A stretch of 64,000 nt of DNA from positions 62,001 to 126,000 of the forward strand of contig CANJCB010000001.1 in the NCBI GenBank assembly GCA_947473305.1, read 5' to 3'. Each line of letters starts with the position of its first letter. Within the stretch, counting starts at the first letter, position 1. A program made the translations under genes and the position numbers. This DNA comes from Rhodospirillales bacterium. GTDB taxonomy: Bacteria; Pseudomonadota; Alphaproteobacteria; ATCC43930; CGMCC-115725. Below the pieces are notes generated by a model. The model made no database searches and was not told the origin of the DNA. It saw only the letters and a program-made list of their open reading frames with translations. Shown piece after piece: positions 25,402 through 34,348 of this stretch.

Positions 25402-26100
25402 TCAGGCAGCGTCGGCTTCGACGGGCAGGGGCAAGCCCGGCCCTTCGGCGCGCGCGGCGTTCACCTCGCGGCCGACGGGATGGAAATCCAGCAGATCATC
25501 GGCGGCAGGCCGCAAGAGGCCCGGCAAGACGGCGGCATCCGTCCCGGGATCGAGCCAGGCGTCGAGCGCCTCGCCCGACAGGATCACCGGCATCCGGTGA
25601 TGCAGGGGCTTCAGGACAGCGTTCGCATCGGTGGTCACGATGGAGAAGCTGTCCACATAAGCGGGCTCCCCAGACTGCGGAGCCGGGGCGGTCCATCTCT
25701 CCCAGACCCCGGCGAAAGCGAAAGGCAATCGGTCCCGGCGCGAGATAAAATAGGGCTGCTTGCCCGCCCCCTCGCCCTGCCATTCATAGAAGCCATCCGT
25801 CGGCACGATGCAGCGACGCGCGCGAGCCGCCTTGCGGAAGGCCGGTTTCTCGAAAAGCGTCTCCGCCCTGGCATTGATCATCTTGGCGCCGAGCTTCAGA
25901 TCCTCGGCCCAGGGCGGCACCAATCCCCAGCGGAGGTTCTGCAGGGTCCGCTCGCCCGCGGGATTGCGGCGCTGGCGCAGCACGGGCACATCCTGGGTCG
26001 GTGCGATATTGTAGCGGGGCTCCAGGTTCGGCTGCTCGACGAAGCGGAGAAGCTTCTTCAATTCCTGGGCGGGAGTCGTCTGGGTAAATCGTCCGCACAT
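25402..26100 (-). CDS. SOS response-associated peptidase (SRAP/YedK-HMCES family)
   Basis: Protein of 232 aa starting MCGRF. Cys2, exposed after Met removal, is the residue that cross-links to abasic sites in single-stranded DNA in this family. Other signatures are PRYNIAPTQDVPVL, RWGLVPPWA, INARAET, RRCIVPTDGFYEW and the HxRMPV-type HHRMPVIL. The start is fixed by MCGRF at 26100, although an in-frame codon lies upstream. It protects abasic sites during replication. It converges with the DsbA-like gene with a 2-bp gap. Confidence 0.95.
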   Translation of the reverse strand: MCGRFTQTTPAQELKKLLRFVEQPNLEPRYNIAPTQDVPVLRQRRNPAGERTLQNLRWGLVPPWAEDLKLGAKMINARAETLFEKPAFRKAARARRCIVPTDGFYEWQGEGAGKQPYFISRRDRLPFAFAGVWERWTAPAPQSGEPAYVDSFSIVTTDANAVLKPLHHRMPVILSGEALDAWLDPGTDAAVLPGLLRPAADDLLDFHPVGREVNAARAEGPGLPLPVEADAA

Positions 26101-26195
26101 AGAGCCCGAACCGGTTAAATCTCTGGTTTGGCATTCTGCCAAATCCTATGCTGCGAGTTGAAGCCTCCCGACAGCCGCCAAGGAAAATTCCGCCG

Positions 26196-27041
26196 ATGAC
26201 CGGTTCCGGACCGGGGGATCTTGTCCCTCTTTCTCCCGTCAATCTCCCCTTTCTCCTCAAAATCGCCCGCGCCGCCGCCTGGGATGCCGCGGCCGCGATC
26301 ATGGAGGTCTATGCCGATCCCGCCTTCGCGGTTCGCCACAAGAGCGACGCCTCTCCACTCACCATCGCCGACGAGCGGGCGGAACAGGTCATCCTTTCCG
26401 CGCTCGAAAAGGCCGAGCCCCGCATTCCCGCGATCTCCGAAGAACGCGCCTCTGCCGAGGGTCTGCCGGACGAGGCCCCGCCCCGCTTCTGGCTGGTCGA
26501 TCCGCTCGACGGGACCCGGGAATTCGTCAAACGGAATGGCGAATTCACCGTCAACATCGCGCTGATCGAAAAGGACCGACCGATCCTGGGCGTCCTCCTC
26601 GCGCCGGCCTTGGATATCCTTTACGCGGGGCTGGGTCTTGGCACGGCCGTCATGCAGCGTGGGCGCGGCGGAGCTTTGGAACCGATCGCGACACGCCTTC
26701 CCTCTGCCGAGGGCATCGTCGTCGCCCAAAGCCGGTCCCACGGCGACAAGGAATTGGACGCCTTCCTCGCTCCCTTCAAGATCAAGGAGCGGCGGGATGC
26801 CGGCAGCGCGCTCAAATTCGGATTGGTCGCGACCGGCGAGGCAGACCTCTATCCGCGCTTCGGCCCCACTATGGAATGGGATACGGCCGCCGGGCAGGCC
26901 GTGTTGGAGGCTGCCGGCGGGTCCGTCCTCAATCATGACGGCTCGCCCTTTCGCTACGGCAAGAAGGGCTTCAAGAACCCCGGATTCATAGCCTGCGGAA
27001 GCGACGACCTCGGGCTCAGCGTCCGAGAGCGCCCGTCTTAA
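26196..27041 (+). CDS. cysQ: CysQ-like 3'(2'),5'-bisphosphate nucleotidase / inositol monophosphatase family
   Basis: Magnesium-dependent phosphatase of 281 aa. The metal-binding signature WLVDPLDGTREF (Asp-Pro-Leu-Asp-Gly-Thr) and the second motif EWDTAAGQAV are both present. TREF after the DGT is typical of CysQ, which removes the 3'-phosphate of PAP made during sulfate assimilation. ATG 26196 was chosen because AAGGA lies upstream and family similarity starts soon after; a longer start at 26148 is possible. The 3' end overlaps the convergent ParA-like gene by 26 bp. General inositol-phosphatase activity is the alternative. Confidence 0.88.
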   Translation: MTGSGPGDLVPLSPVNLPFLLKIARAAAWDAAAAIMEVYADPAFAVRHKSDASPLTIADERAEQVILSALEKAEPRIPAISEERASAEGLPDEAPPRFWLVDPLDGTREFVKRNGEFTVNIALIEKDRPILGVLLAPALDILYAGLGLGTAVMQRGRGGALEPIATRLPSAEGIVVAQSRSHGDKELDAFLAPFKIKERRDAGSALKFGLVATGEADLYPRFGPTMEWDTAAGQAVLEAAGGSVLNHDGSPFRYGKKGFKNPGFIACGSDDLGLSVRERPS

Positions 27042-27669
27042 GCCGCCTCATCACCTCGGCCGCCAAGGCTTCGACTTCCTCGTCGGCACGGCTGCCGGGG
27101 GCGCTTTCGCCAATTCCCTCGCCTTCGACGAAGGCATTGGCAAGCGCGACGCGGTTGCCAATCCGTGTCGTGGCGACCGGGACCTTCAGCTCGACGAGAC
27201 GCCCCATCATGGTTTCGGTCAGGTTGGCGCGCGGCGGCACGCGGTTCAGCACGAGCAGCACCGGCACCTTTTCCTGCCGGGCGATTTCCAGGGTCGGGCC
27301 CATGGCCATGATGTCGAGCGGCGACGGCTGGACCGGGATCAGGATGAGCTGCGCCGCCCTTATGGCGATGCGAGCCTCGGTTTCGGCGCGCGGCGGGCTG
27401 TCGACCAGCACCACATCGTGATCGCGAGCCTGGCGCTCGACCTCGCCGCTGACCCGCCAGCCCGTGACGGCGGTGAAGTCGAGACCCGTTTCGCCCACGC
27501 CGAAGCGCGCCTCTCGGGTCTTGTACCAGGCCGTGAGACTGCCTTGCGGATCGATGTCGATGATCGACACCTTCCGGCTTGCGGCAAAGGCCACCGCGAG
27601 ATGGGCGGCCATTGTGGTCTTGCCGGCGCCGCCCTTCTGCTGCGCCACTGTGATGACGACCCCTGCCAT
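27016..27669 (-). CDS. Orphan ParA/MinD-family ATPase
   Basis: Protein of 217 aa with a deviant Walker A motif QQKGGAGKTT at the N-terminus, a switch I-like IDIDPQGSL and a Walker B-like VVLVDSPP. This architecture is that of short chromosomal ParA-like ATPases that position DNA or protein cargo on the nucleoid. No ParB gene or parS-like repeat is nearby, so it is an orphan. The start is ATG 27669 after AAGGGGGCG. It overlaps the convergent cysQ-like gene by 26 bp and diverges from tsaC with a 95-bp gap. Cargo unknown. Confidence 0.9.
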   Translation of the reverse strand: MAGVVITVAQQKGGAGKTTMAAHLAVAFAASRKVSIIDIDPQGSLTAWYKTREARFGVGETGLDFTAVTGWRVSGEVERQARDHDVVLVDSPPRAETEARIAIRAAQLILIPVQPSPLDIMAMGPTLEIARQEKVPVLLVLNRVPPRANLTETMMGRLVELKVPVATTRIGNRVALANAFVEGEGIGESAPGSRADEEVEALAAEVMRRLKTGALGR

Positions 27670-27764
27670 GACGCCCCCTTTTCGACGAACCTTCTGGCAC
27701 TTTGCGGGAACTCGCCCGCAGCGACAAGCGACGATAAAGGGCTTGCCAATGCTATATGTAGGGC

Positions 27765-28715
27765 ATGAGTCCGCTTGTCCCGTCACATGAAATTGCCACC
27801 GCCGCTCGCCTCCTGCGGGACGGCGGGCTTGTCGCCTTTCCCACCGAGACGGTCTATGGGCTCGGTGCCGATGCGACAAACGATCAGGCCGTCGCCGCGA
27901 TCTTCGAAACGAAAGGAAGACCGCGCTTCAACCCCTTGATCATTCACCTTCCTACCGCAAATGAAGCTCGGTCCTTCGGCGAATTCGACGACCGCGCCGA
28001 ACGCCTCGCCGCTCTGTTTTGGCCGGGACCTTTGAGCCTCGTGCTGCCGAGGCCGCCTCATTCCCCGGTCTCGCTGTTGGCCAGCGCCGGTCTCGACAGC
28101 CTGGCGCTGCGTGTGCCGGATCATCCGTTGGCAGTAAAATTGCTGAAGGAAACAGGCCGTCCGGTGGCAGCCCCCAGCGCGAATCGGTCCGGGCGGGTCA
28201 GTCCGACCACCGCAGAGCATGTGCGCGAGGAATTGGGGGAACGACTCGCGGCGATCCTCGATGGAGGACCCTGCCGCGTCGGGCTCGAATCCACGGTGCT
28301 CGACCTCACCGGCCCGGTAGCGGCGATCCTCCGGCACGGCGGCGTCACGCGGAGCGCCATCGAAGCTGCCATTGGCCCGGTCATGGAAGCCCTCGAAGAC
28401 GACAACGCCCCCCGCTCACCGGGAATGTTATCAAGTCACTATGCCCCGTCCTTGACAATTCGCCTCAATGCCGAGAACGTGCGGCCAGGGGAAGCGCTGC
28501 TCGCCTTCGGAGACAATCCCCCCTCGGGCTTCGCCGACATCCGCTGGCTCAGCCGCGCGAGCGATCTGCGGGAAGCGGCGGCTAATCTTTTCGCCTTGCT
28601 GAGATCGCTCGACCGGCCGGAGTTCTCCGGTATCGCCGTGATGCCCATACCGGAGACCGGGCTTGGGGCCGCGATAAACGACCGTCTCCGGCGAGCCGCC
28701 GCGCCCCGGGGCTAA
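27765..28715 (+). CDS. tsaC: Threonylcarbamoyl-AMP synthase, long Sua5 type
   Basis: Makes threonylcarbamoyl-AMP from threonine, bicarbonate and ATP for the t6A modification of tRNAs that read ANN codons. The YrdC domain begins LLRDGGLVAFPTETVYGLGA and contains KGRPRFNPLI and SANRSGRVSPT. The linker SPGMLSSHYAPS and a C-terminal domain make it 316 aa, the Sua5 length rather than the 190-aa TsaC form. It leads a plus-strand run; the FAD oxidase gene begins 32 bp after the stop. Confidence 0.95.
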   Translation: MSPLVPSHEIATAARLLRDGGLVAFPTETVYGLGADATNDQAVAAIFETKGRPRFNPLIIHLPTANEARSFGEFDDRAERLAALFWPGPLSLVLPRPPHSPVSLLASAGLDSLALRVPDHPLAVKLLKETGRPVAAPSANRSGRVSPTTAEHVREELGERLAAILDGGPCRVGLESTVLDLTGPVAAILRHGGVTRSAIEAAIGPVMEALEDDNAPRSPGMLSSHYAPSLTIRLNAENVRPGEALLAFGDNPPSGFADIRWLSRASDLREAAANLFALLRSLDRPEFSGIAVMPIPETGLGAAINDRLRRAAAPRG

Positions 28716-28747
28716 TCCCTTGCGGCTCCGTCGCTTTCCATCGTTAG

Positions 28748-30208
28748 ATGCTGGAAAATCACGGGAAGGAGTTCGCCACCTTGACCAGCCCAGCGCTCGA
28801 CCGGCTCAAGGACATCGTCGGTCCCAAGGGTTTCATCACAGATCCAGTTGAGATCGAGCCTTATCTCGTTGAAGAACGTGGACTTTTTCACGGTGAGACC
28901 CCGCTGGTGCTGCGGCCATCGAGTACCGAGGAAGTCGCCGCCATCGTGAAAACCTGCGCGGAAGCTCGGCTTCCGGTCGTCCCCCAGGGCGGCAATACGG
29001 GCCTGTGCGGCGGCGGAGTTCCCTGGGAAGGCGACGGGGCGATCCTCGTCAGCCTCACGCGGATGAACCGGGTCCGTGCGGTCGATCCGCTCAACTACAC
29101 GCTCACGGTCGAGGCGGGGTGCATCCTGACCGATGTGCAGAAAGCGGCCGCCGAGGCGGACCGGCTTTTCCCCTTGAGTCTCGGCTCCGAGGGGGCCTGC
29201 CGGATCGGCGGCAATCTCTCGACCAATGCGGGCGGCATCCAGGTGCTGCGCTACGGCAACGCTCGGGATCTGGTGCTGGGCCTCGAAGTCGTGCTGCCGG
29301 ACGGGCAGGTCTGGGACGGGCTGCGCGGGTTGCGCAAGGACAATACCGGCTATGACCTGAAACACCTCTTTATCGGCGCGGAAGGCACTCTCGGGATCAT
29401 TACCGCCGCGACGGTGAAACTCTTTCCGCGACCCAAAGAGATCGAGACCGCTTTCGTCGGTGTCGCGAAGGTGGAAGACGCCATGGAGTTGTTCGCCCAG
29501 GCCCGCAAGGCGAGCGGCGACCAGCTGACCGCCTTCGAGCTTATCCCTCGGATCGGCCTGGAATTCGCCATGAAGCATGGCAATGGGGTGATCGATCCGC
29601 TCGGCAGCAAGCAGCCCTGGTACGCGCTCATCGAAGTCTCGTCGAGCCAACCTGAAAGCGGATTGCGCGATACCCTGGAAGGCTTCCTGGCGAGTGCCCT
29701 GGAAAAAGGCCTCATCGCCGACGCAACGATTTCCACAAATAGCAGTCAAGCCAAAGCCTTATGGCTCATTCGCGAGACCGTTGTCGAAGCCCAGAAGCGG
29801 GAAGGCGGAAGCATCAAGCACGACGTCGCGGTGCCGGTAAGCCGGGTCGCGGAATTCATCGATCGGGCCATGAAGGCCGTCACTGACCGCCTCCCGGGTA
29901 TCCGCCCGGTGCCTTTCGGCCATGCAGGCGACGGCAATATCCATTTCAACCTCAGCCAGCCCCTGGGCTACGACAAGGCGACCTATATCGCCCGCTGGCA
30001 GGAGTTCAACGATATCGTCCATGCCATCGTCGCCGAACTCGGCGGCTCGATCAGCGCCGAGCACGGGGTCGGGCGCTTGAAGCGCGACGAACTTCTCCAC
30101 TTCAAATCGACGCTTGAACTTCAGCTCATGAAAAAGATCAAAAAGGCGATAGATCCCTTTGATATCATGAATCCGGGCAAGGTGATCTCGCCTTCGATTC
30201 CGGATTAG
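28748..30208 (+). CDS. FAD-linked oxidase (GlcD / D-2-hydroxyacid dehydrogenase-like)
   Basis: Flavoenzyme of 486 aa of the FAD_binding_4 class. The FAD pyrophosphate loop is PQGGNTGLCGGG, and GSEGACRIGGNLSTNAGG is the matching second FAD segment. The C-terminal substrate cap ends with FGHAGDGNIHFNLSQP and ISAEHGVGRLKRDEL, which carry the family His/Asp/Glu residues. Such enzymes oxidise D-lactate, glycolate, D-2-hydroxyglutarate and similar acids. The particular substrate is not decidable by eye. The next gene starts 11 bp after the stop and is an acyl-CoA dehydrogenase, so they are probably co-transcribed. Confidence 0.92.
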   Translation: MLENHGKEFATLTSPALDRLKDIVGPKGFITDPVEIEPYLVEERGLFHGETPLVLRPSSTEEVAAIVKTCAEARLPVVPQGGNTGLCGGGVPWEGDGAILVSLTRMNRVRAVDPLNYTLTVEAGCILTDVQKAAAEADRLFPLSLGSEGACRIGGNLSTNAGGIQVLRYGNARDLVLGLEVVLPDGQVWDGLRGLRKDNTGYDLKHLFIGAEGTLGIITAATVKLFPRPKEIETAFVGVAKVEDAMELFAQARKASGDQLTAFELIPRIGLEFAMKHGNGVIDPLGSKQPWYALIEVSSSQPESGLRDTLEGFLASALEKGLIADATISTNSSQAKALWLIRETVVEAQKREGGSIKHDVAVPVSRVAEFIDRAMKAVTDRLPGIRPVPFGHAGDGNIHFNLSQPLGYDKATYIARWQEFNDIVHAIVAELGGSISAEHGVGRLKRDELLHFKSTLELQLMKKIKKAIDPFDIMNPGKVISPSIPD

Positions 30209-30219
30209 GGGGCTTACGC

Positions 30220-31959
30220 ATGACAGACTATATCGCTCCGCTCGACGATATCCGTTTCGCGCTCTCGACCTTCGCCGGTCTCGACGAGATCGCCACCCTC
30301 CCCGGCTATGGACAGGCCACGGCCGATCTTGCCGAGGCGGTGCTGGAGGAAGCGGCAAAACTCGCCGCCGGCGTGCTGGCCCCGCTCAACGTCATCGGCG
30401 ACCGGCAACCCAGCGTCCTCGAAAACGGCGTCGTCCGAACTCCACCCGGCTTCGCCGAGGCTTATCGGCAATATGCCGAGGGCGGATGGAACGGACTGCC
30501 CTTTGCCGAAGAAATCGGCGGCCAGGGGCTGCCCCTGGCGCTTTCGACGGCGGTCCTCGAAATGTGGAATTCGGCGAACCTGAGCTTCGCGCTCTGCCCG
30601 CTCCTCAATATCGGCGCGGTGGAATTGCTGGAGGCTCATGGCTCGCCCGAGCAGAAGGCGCTCTACATCCCCAAGATGGTCTCGGGTGCCTGGACCGGAA
30701 CGATGAACCTCACCGAGCCCCAGGCGGGTTCGGATCTCGGCGCGATCCGGACGCGCGCGATCCGCGAGGGCGACTGTTATCGCATCACGGGACAGAAGAT
30801 CTTCATCACCTACGGCGAGCACGACTTCACGCCGAACATCATCCATCTGGTGCTGGCGCGGCTGCCGGATGGCCCGGCCGGCAGCAAGGGCCTGTCCCTC
30901 TTCGTCGTGCCGAAATTCCTGGTGAACCCGGACGGCAGCCTGGGGGAGCGCAACGACCTGCGCTGCGTGAGCCTGGAACACAAACTCGGCATCCATGCGA
31001 GCCCGACCTGCGTCATGTCCTATGGCGACAACGGCGGCGCCATCGGCTTTCTCGTCGGCCAGGAAAACCGGGGCATCGAATGCATGTTCACCATGATGAA
31101 CAGCGCCCGTCTCAATGTCGGCCTGGAAGGCGTCGCCATCGCCGAGCGCGCCTATCAGCAGGCCCGGGATTTCGCCCGCGACCGGGTCCAGGGGCGCCCT
31201 GCCACCGGTGGCGCGTCGATCCTCTACCATCCCGATGTCCGCCGGATGCTCCTCCATATGCGGTCCCTGACGGAGGCGGCACGCGCCCTTGCCTATTTTG
31301 CCGCCGGAACACTCGACCGGGCCCGCCACCATGAGAGTTCCGCCGAACGCCAACGCCAGCAACGGCTCGCCGATCTTCTCACTCCGATGGTCAAAGCCTG
31401 GTGCACCGACGCCGCCGTCGAGGTCGCTTCCCTGGGGGTCCAGGTCCATGGCGGCATGGGCTTCATCGAGGAGACCGGCGCGGCGCAGCATTATCGCGAT
31501 GCCCGGATCACTCCCATCTACGAAGGCACCAACGGCATTCAGGCTCTAGATCTCCTGGGCCGGAAATTGTTGCGGGACGAAGGAGCGGCTGCAAGGGAAC
31601 TCCTCGGCGCGATGCGTGCCAACCTGGCAGCAATCGAGAACCAGAGCGACGATCTCCAGGTGATGCGAGTCCACCTGACGGAGGGTATCGCCAAGATCGA
31701 AGAGACGATTGCCTGGCTCCTTGACCGAGCAAAGTCCGACCTTCCCCAGGCACTGGCCGGCGCAACGCCCTTCCTGGAGCTCTTTGGCACCGTAGCTTGC
31801 GGTTGGCTGCTCGCACGAGGTGCGGCCTCGACCGACGATCAATCCCGCGTTCTCACCGCGCGCTTCTTCGCCGAGCAGGTGGTTCCAGCCGCTTCCGCGC
31901 TCGGCCCCGCCATCAAGGGCGGCGCCACGGTGATGGGCTTCGACCCGGACCGGTTCTGA
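30220..31959 (+). CDS. Acyl-CoA dehydrogenase, long form (DmdC-like)
   Basis: Flavoprotein of 579 aa. The core acyl-CoA dehydrogenase signatures are NLTEPQAGSDLGAIRTRA, KIFITYGEHD and QVHGGMGFIEETGAAQHYRDARITPIYEGTNG (shown here in parts: VHGGMGF, YRDARITPIYEGTNG). The roughly 190-residue C-terminal extension, including MRANLAAIE, is typical of the DmdC/FadE5-like group, which includes 3-methylthiopropionyl-CoA dehydrogenases. The substrate is unproven; other dmd genes are absent. Its TGA abuts the TCA (reverse stop) of the convergent PmtA-like gene with no gap. Confidence 0.9.
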   Translation: MTDYIAPLDDIRFALSTFAGLDEIATLPGYGQATADLAEAVLEEAAKLAAGVLAPLNVIGDRQPSVLENGVVRTPPGFAEAYRQYAEGGWNGLPFAEEIGGQGLPLALSTAVLEMWNSANLSFALCPLLNIGAVELLEAHGSPEQKALYIPKMVSGAWTGTMNLTEPQAGSDLGAIRTRAIREGDCYRITGQKIFITYGEHDFTPNIIHLVLARLPDGPAGSKGLSLFVVPKFLVNPDGSLGERNDLRCVSLEHKLGIHASPTCVMSYGDNGGAIGFLVGQENRGIECMFTMMNSARLNVGLEGVAIAERAYQQARDFARDRVQGRPATGGASILYHPDVRRMLLHMRSLTEAARALAYFAAGTLDRARHHESSAERQRQQRLADLLTPMVKAWCTDAAVEVASLGVQVHGGMGFIEETGAAQHYRDARITPIYEGTNGIQALDLLGRKLLRDEGAAARELLGAMRANLAAIENQSDDLQVMRVHLTEGIAKIEETIAWLLDRAKSDLPQALAGATPFLELFGTVACGWLLARGAASTDDQSRVLTARFFAEQVVPAASALGPAIKGGATVMGFDPDRF

Positions 31960-32589
31960 TCAGCCCGCCGGCTTGGAATTGACGCAGCGGAGCAGCGTCC
32001 AATAGCCGAAGAGATTGCTCGGCCGGCTCTCCCGCACGCTAAGCCCGCTCACATCGAGGAAATTATCGAGCGGGAAATCGGCATGGAAGCCGATGCGGCC
32101 CGCCAGGGGCGCCAAGCCCCGCTCGACCGCGCGCATGATCCGGTTCTCGCTGGTGAAATGATTGACCACGACGATCGTCCCGCCGGGCTTGCAGACGCGG
32201 CGCATCTCGGCCGCGAATTTAGCGGGATTGGGCACCACCGAAGCAACATAGAGCGCCAGAACCGCGTCGAAACTGTCGCTCTCGAAGGTCAGATTCTCCG
32301 CATCCATCTCCAGGAGCGCTTCGACTTGGGAAAGTTTCTGCTGTTCGACCCGACGCCGCGCCTTGGCCAGCATGTCCGAGGAGACATCGATTCCGGAAAC
32401 CGCCGCATCCTTGCGGAAGAAAGGAAGCGACAGGCCGGTGCCGACGCCGACCTCGAGGATGCGCTGTCCCGGCCGGTTGTTGGCAAGCCGCACGGCTTCC
32501 TTGCGTCCCGGGTGGAAGACAGGGCCGAACACCAGATCGTAGGAACTGGAAAACAGGCGATAGGTACGAAGCGTGTCTTGCAGATCCAT
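31960..32589 (-). CDS. pmtA: SAM-dependent methyltransferase, PmtA-like (phosphatidylethanolamine N-methyltransferase)
   Basis: Class I methyltransferase of 209 aa with SAM motif I EVGVGTGLSLPFF, motif II GIDVSSDMLAKAR and post-motif FDAVLALYVASVVPNP. The N-terminal SSYDLVFGPVFHPGRKEAV and the overall length match the Rhodobacter-type PmtA that converts phosphatidylethanolamine to phosphatidylcholine at the membrane. The call to that enzyme rather than a ubiquinone-type methyltransferase is moderately confident. It is convergent with the acyl-CoA dehydrogenase. Confidence 0.75.
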   Translation of the reverse strand: MDLQDTLRTYRLFSSSYDLVFGPVFHPGRKEAVRLANNRPGQRILEVGVGTGLSLPFFRKDAAVSGIDVSSDMLAKARRRVEQQKLSQVEALLEMDAENLTFESDSFDAVLALYVASVVPNPAKFAAEMRRVCKPGGTIVVVNHFTSENRIMRAVERGLAPLAGRIGFHADFPLDNFLDVSGLSVRESRPSNLFGYWTLLRCVNSKPAG

Positions 32590-32802
32590 CTCGCGGGCTC
32601 AGTATTTCCTTTGTCCGGGAGGAACGATCTCCGCGGCCCTATGCCGGCCGACGCATCATTCAGGCGTCGGACCATCCGAAGATGCTTAACGGCCGGAGCG
32701 TAATCATTTTGCAAGAAAGTTTCAAAGATACCATCGCGCCCGCCGTCATTTCACGACGGAGCGAAGCCCTCGGCCCCGGTCTTTCCCTACCGGAGGACCG
32801 CG

Positions 32803-33333
32803 TCAGATCAGCGTGAGATGATCCGCTTCGAGACCTTTGCGGCCCTCGACCACATCGACTCTCACCCGCTGCGCGGCCGCGAGTTCCGAGATACCGCTGC
32901 GACGAAGCGCGGTGATATGGACGAAAATGTCCTTGCCGCCGCCATCGGGCGAAATGAAGCCAAAACCCTTGTCGGGCTCGAACCATTTCACCGAGCCTTC
33001 GATGCTCCCGCCGCCGCCGCTCGAAGGCCTTGGCCGTCGATCAGCTTGAGCTCTCGGCGCACTCGCAGTGCTATTGTCCATCTCGATGATATTGACGACT
33101 AGGGGTCCCTTGGCCCCATCGCCTACCTCGCAGACGACCGAGGCGCCTTCGAGAGCCTCCTCGAAACCCGCGCGCCTCAGGATGGCCATCGGCAGGAACG
33201 CGTCCTGTGTTCCGTCCGACAAAGTGACGAAGCCGAAGCCCTTGGACGCGTTGAACCACTTTACCTTTGCCTCGACTCGGCGACCGGTCTCGGCTTCCTC
33301 TGTCCGGCCGGAGCCGGGGCGACGTTCGTACAT
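32803..33333 (-). CDS. Cold-shock domain protein with two CSDs
   Basis: Nucleic-acid chaperone of 176 aa with two cold-shock domains joined by a Pro/Arg/Gly-rich linker. Domain 1 has KVKWFNASKGFGFVTL; domain 2 has SVKWFEPDKGFGFIS followed by DIFVHITAL. The RNP1-like KGFGFV/I cores are intact in both; in domain 1 the RNP2 position reads DAFLPMAIL rather than DVFVHIS, so it may bind less tightly. Two-domain CSPs are typical of alphaproteobacteria. The ATG at 33333 is favoured; an in-frame ATG lies ten codons upstream (33363). The 213 bp downstream of the stop hold no visible gene. Confidence 0.9.
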   Translation of the reverse strand: MYERRPGSGRTEEAETGRRVEAKVKWFNASKGFGFVTLSDGTQDAFLPMAILRRAGFEEALEGASVVCEVGDGAKGPLVVNIIEMDNSTASAPRAQADRRPRPSSGGGGSIEGSVKWFEPDKGFGFISPDGGGKDIFVHITALRRSGISELAAAQRVRVDVVEGRKGLEADHLTLI

Positions 33334-33384
33334 GGGAGTCTCTGTAAGAAGAGCAGACTCCATACAGTAGCGTGAAATCGAGGA

Positions 33385-33416
33385 CTGACGCCAGCCAAAC
33401 CTAGAGCTGGCGTCAG
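33385..33416 (-). terminator. Perfect 11-bp hairpin after the FAA hydrolase gene
   Basis: CTGACGCCAGC (33385-33395) pairs exactly with GCTGGCGTCAG (33406-33416) around a 10-nt loop, 45 bp beyond the FAA hydrolase stop and upstream of the cold-shock gene on the same strand. On the minus strand it is followed by TCCTCGATTTC rather than a clean T-run, so it may be a terminator or an mRNA-stabilising structure. Confidence 0.5.
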
Positions 33417-33460
33417 AAACTCCTCAGGAATCCCAACGAGTCGCGGTTGCGACCTCGGGC

Positions 33461-34309
33461 CTATTCCTTGAAGGCGAGAACCTTCTGGCGCTGCTCGCCG
33501 AGACCGGTGAGCCCAAGGCGCATGACATCACCGCCCTTCAGGAAGCGTTGCGGCTTCATGCCGACGCCGACGCCCGAGGGCGTGCCGGTCGGAATGACAT
33601 CGCCCGGCTTCAGGGTCATGAACTGGCTGATGTAGCTGACGCATTGGGCGACGGTGAAGATCATGTCGTTGGTGTTGCTGGACTGGCACATGGTCCCGCT
33701 GACCTCGCACCAGAGGTCGAGCTTCTGCGGGTCCGGGATCTCGTCGGTGGTGACAAGCCAGGGACCGATGGGCGCGAAGGTGTCGCAGCTCTTGCCCTTC
33801 GACCAATTGCCTCCACGCTCCAGCTGGAATTCGCGCTCCGAAACGTCGTTCACGACGCAATAGCCGGCCACATACTTCAATGCGTCCTGCTCGGAGACAT
33901 AGCGCGCCTCGGTGCCGATCACGACGCCGAGCTCGACCTCCCAGTCGCCTTTCACGGAGTTCTTGGGCAGCATCACGTCGTCGTTCGGGCCGATGATCGA
34001 GGTGATCGCCTTCATGAAGAGCACCGGCTCTTTCGGCAGGGCATGCCCCGTTTCGGCCGCATGCTTGGCATAATTGAGCCCGACGCAGACGATCTTCGGG
34101 ATCTGTCCGACGCAGGCGCCGATGCGCGGGGTGCCGGCTACGGTCGGCAGCTTGCCGGGATCGAGCTTGCGAAGCTTGTCGAGCGAGGCCGGGCCCAGCA
34201 CATCGGGCGTGATGTCCGAGATAACGCCGGAGAGATCGCGGATCTGACCGTCGCGGTCGAGGATACCGGGCTTTTCACGACCCGCCGGGCCGAAGCGGAG
34301 CAATTTCAT
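33461..34309 (-). CDS. Fumarylacetoacetate hydrolase (FAH) family protein
   Basis: Metal-dependent hydrolase or decarboxylase of 282 aa with the FAH C-terminal fold. Visible family segments are VGLNYAKHAAETG, EPVLFMKAITSIIGPNDDVMLP, the metal-binding DWEVELGVVIG, DVSEREFQ and the end motif GDVIPTGTPSGVGVG. Members act on fumarylacetoacetate, acylpyruvates, 2-hydroxyhepta-2,4-diene-1,7-dioate or diketo-deoxy sugar acids. Immediately upstream lies the C-terminal remnant of a short-chain dehydrogenase, suggesting it was once the second gene of an SDR-FAH operon. Exact substrate unknown. Confidence 0.92.
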   Translation of the reverse strand: MKLLRFGPAGREKPGILDRDGQIRDLSGVISDITPDVLGPASLDKLRKLDPGKLPTVAGTPRIGACVGQIPKIVCVGLNYAKHAAETGHALPKEPVLFMKAITSIIGPNDDVMLPKNSVKGDWEVELGVVIGTEARYVSEQDALKYVAGYCVVNDVSEREFQLERGGNWSKGKSCDTFAPIGPWLVTTDEIPDPQKLDLWCEVSGTMCQSSNTNDMIFTVAQCVSYISQFMTLKPGDVIPTGTPSGVGVGMKPQRFLKGGDVMRLGLTGLGEQRQKVLAFKE

Positions 34310-34348
34310 AAGATGGATGTCCTGCTGTTGTTGAATACAAATTACAGT

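Noticed and set aside
32590-32802. Possible small RNA or gene in the 213-bp gap next to the cold-shock gene
   Set aside because: Only a weak CCGTC/GACGG stem and no frame with a plausible start; nothing supportable.
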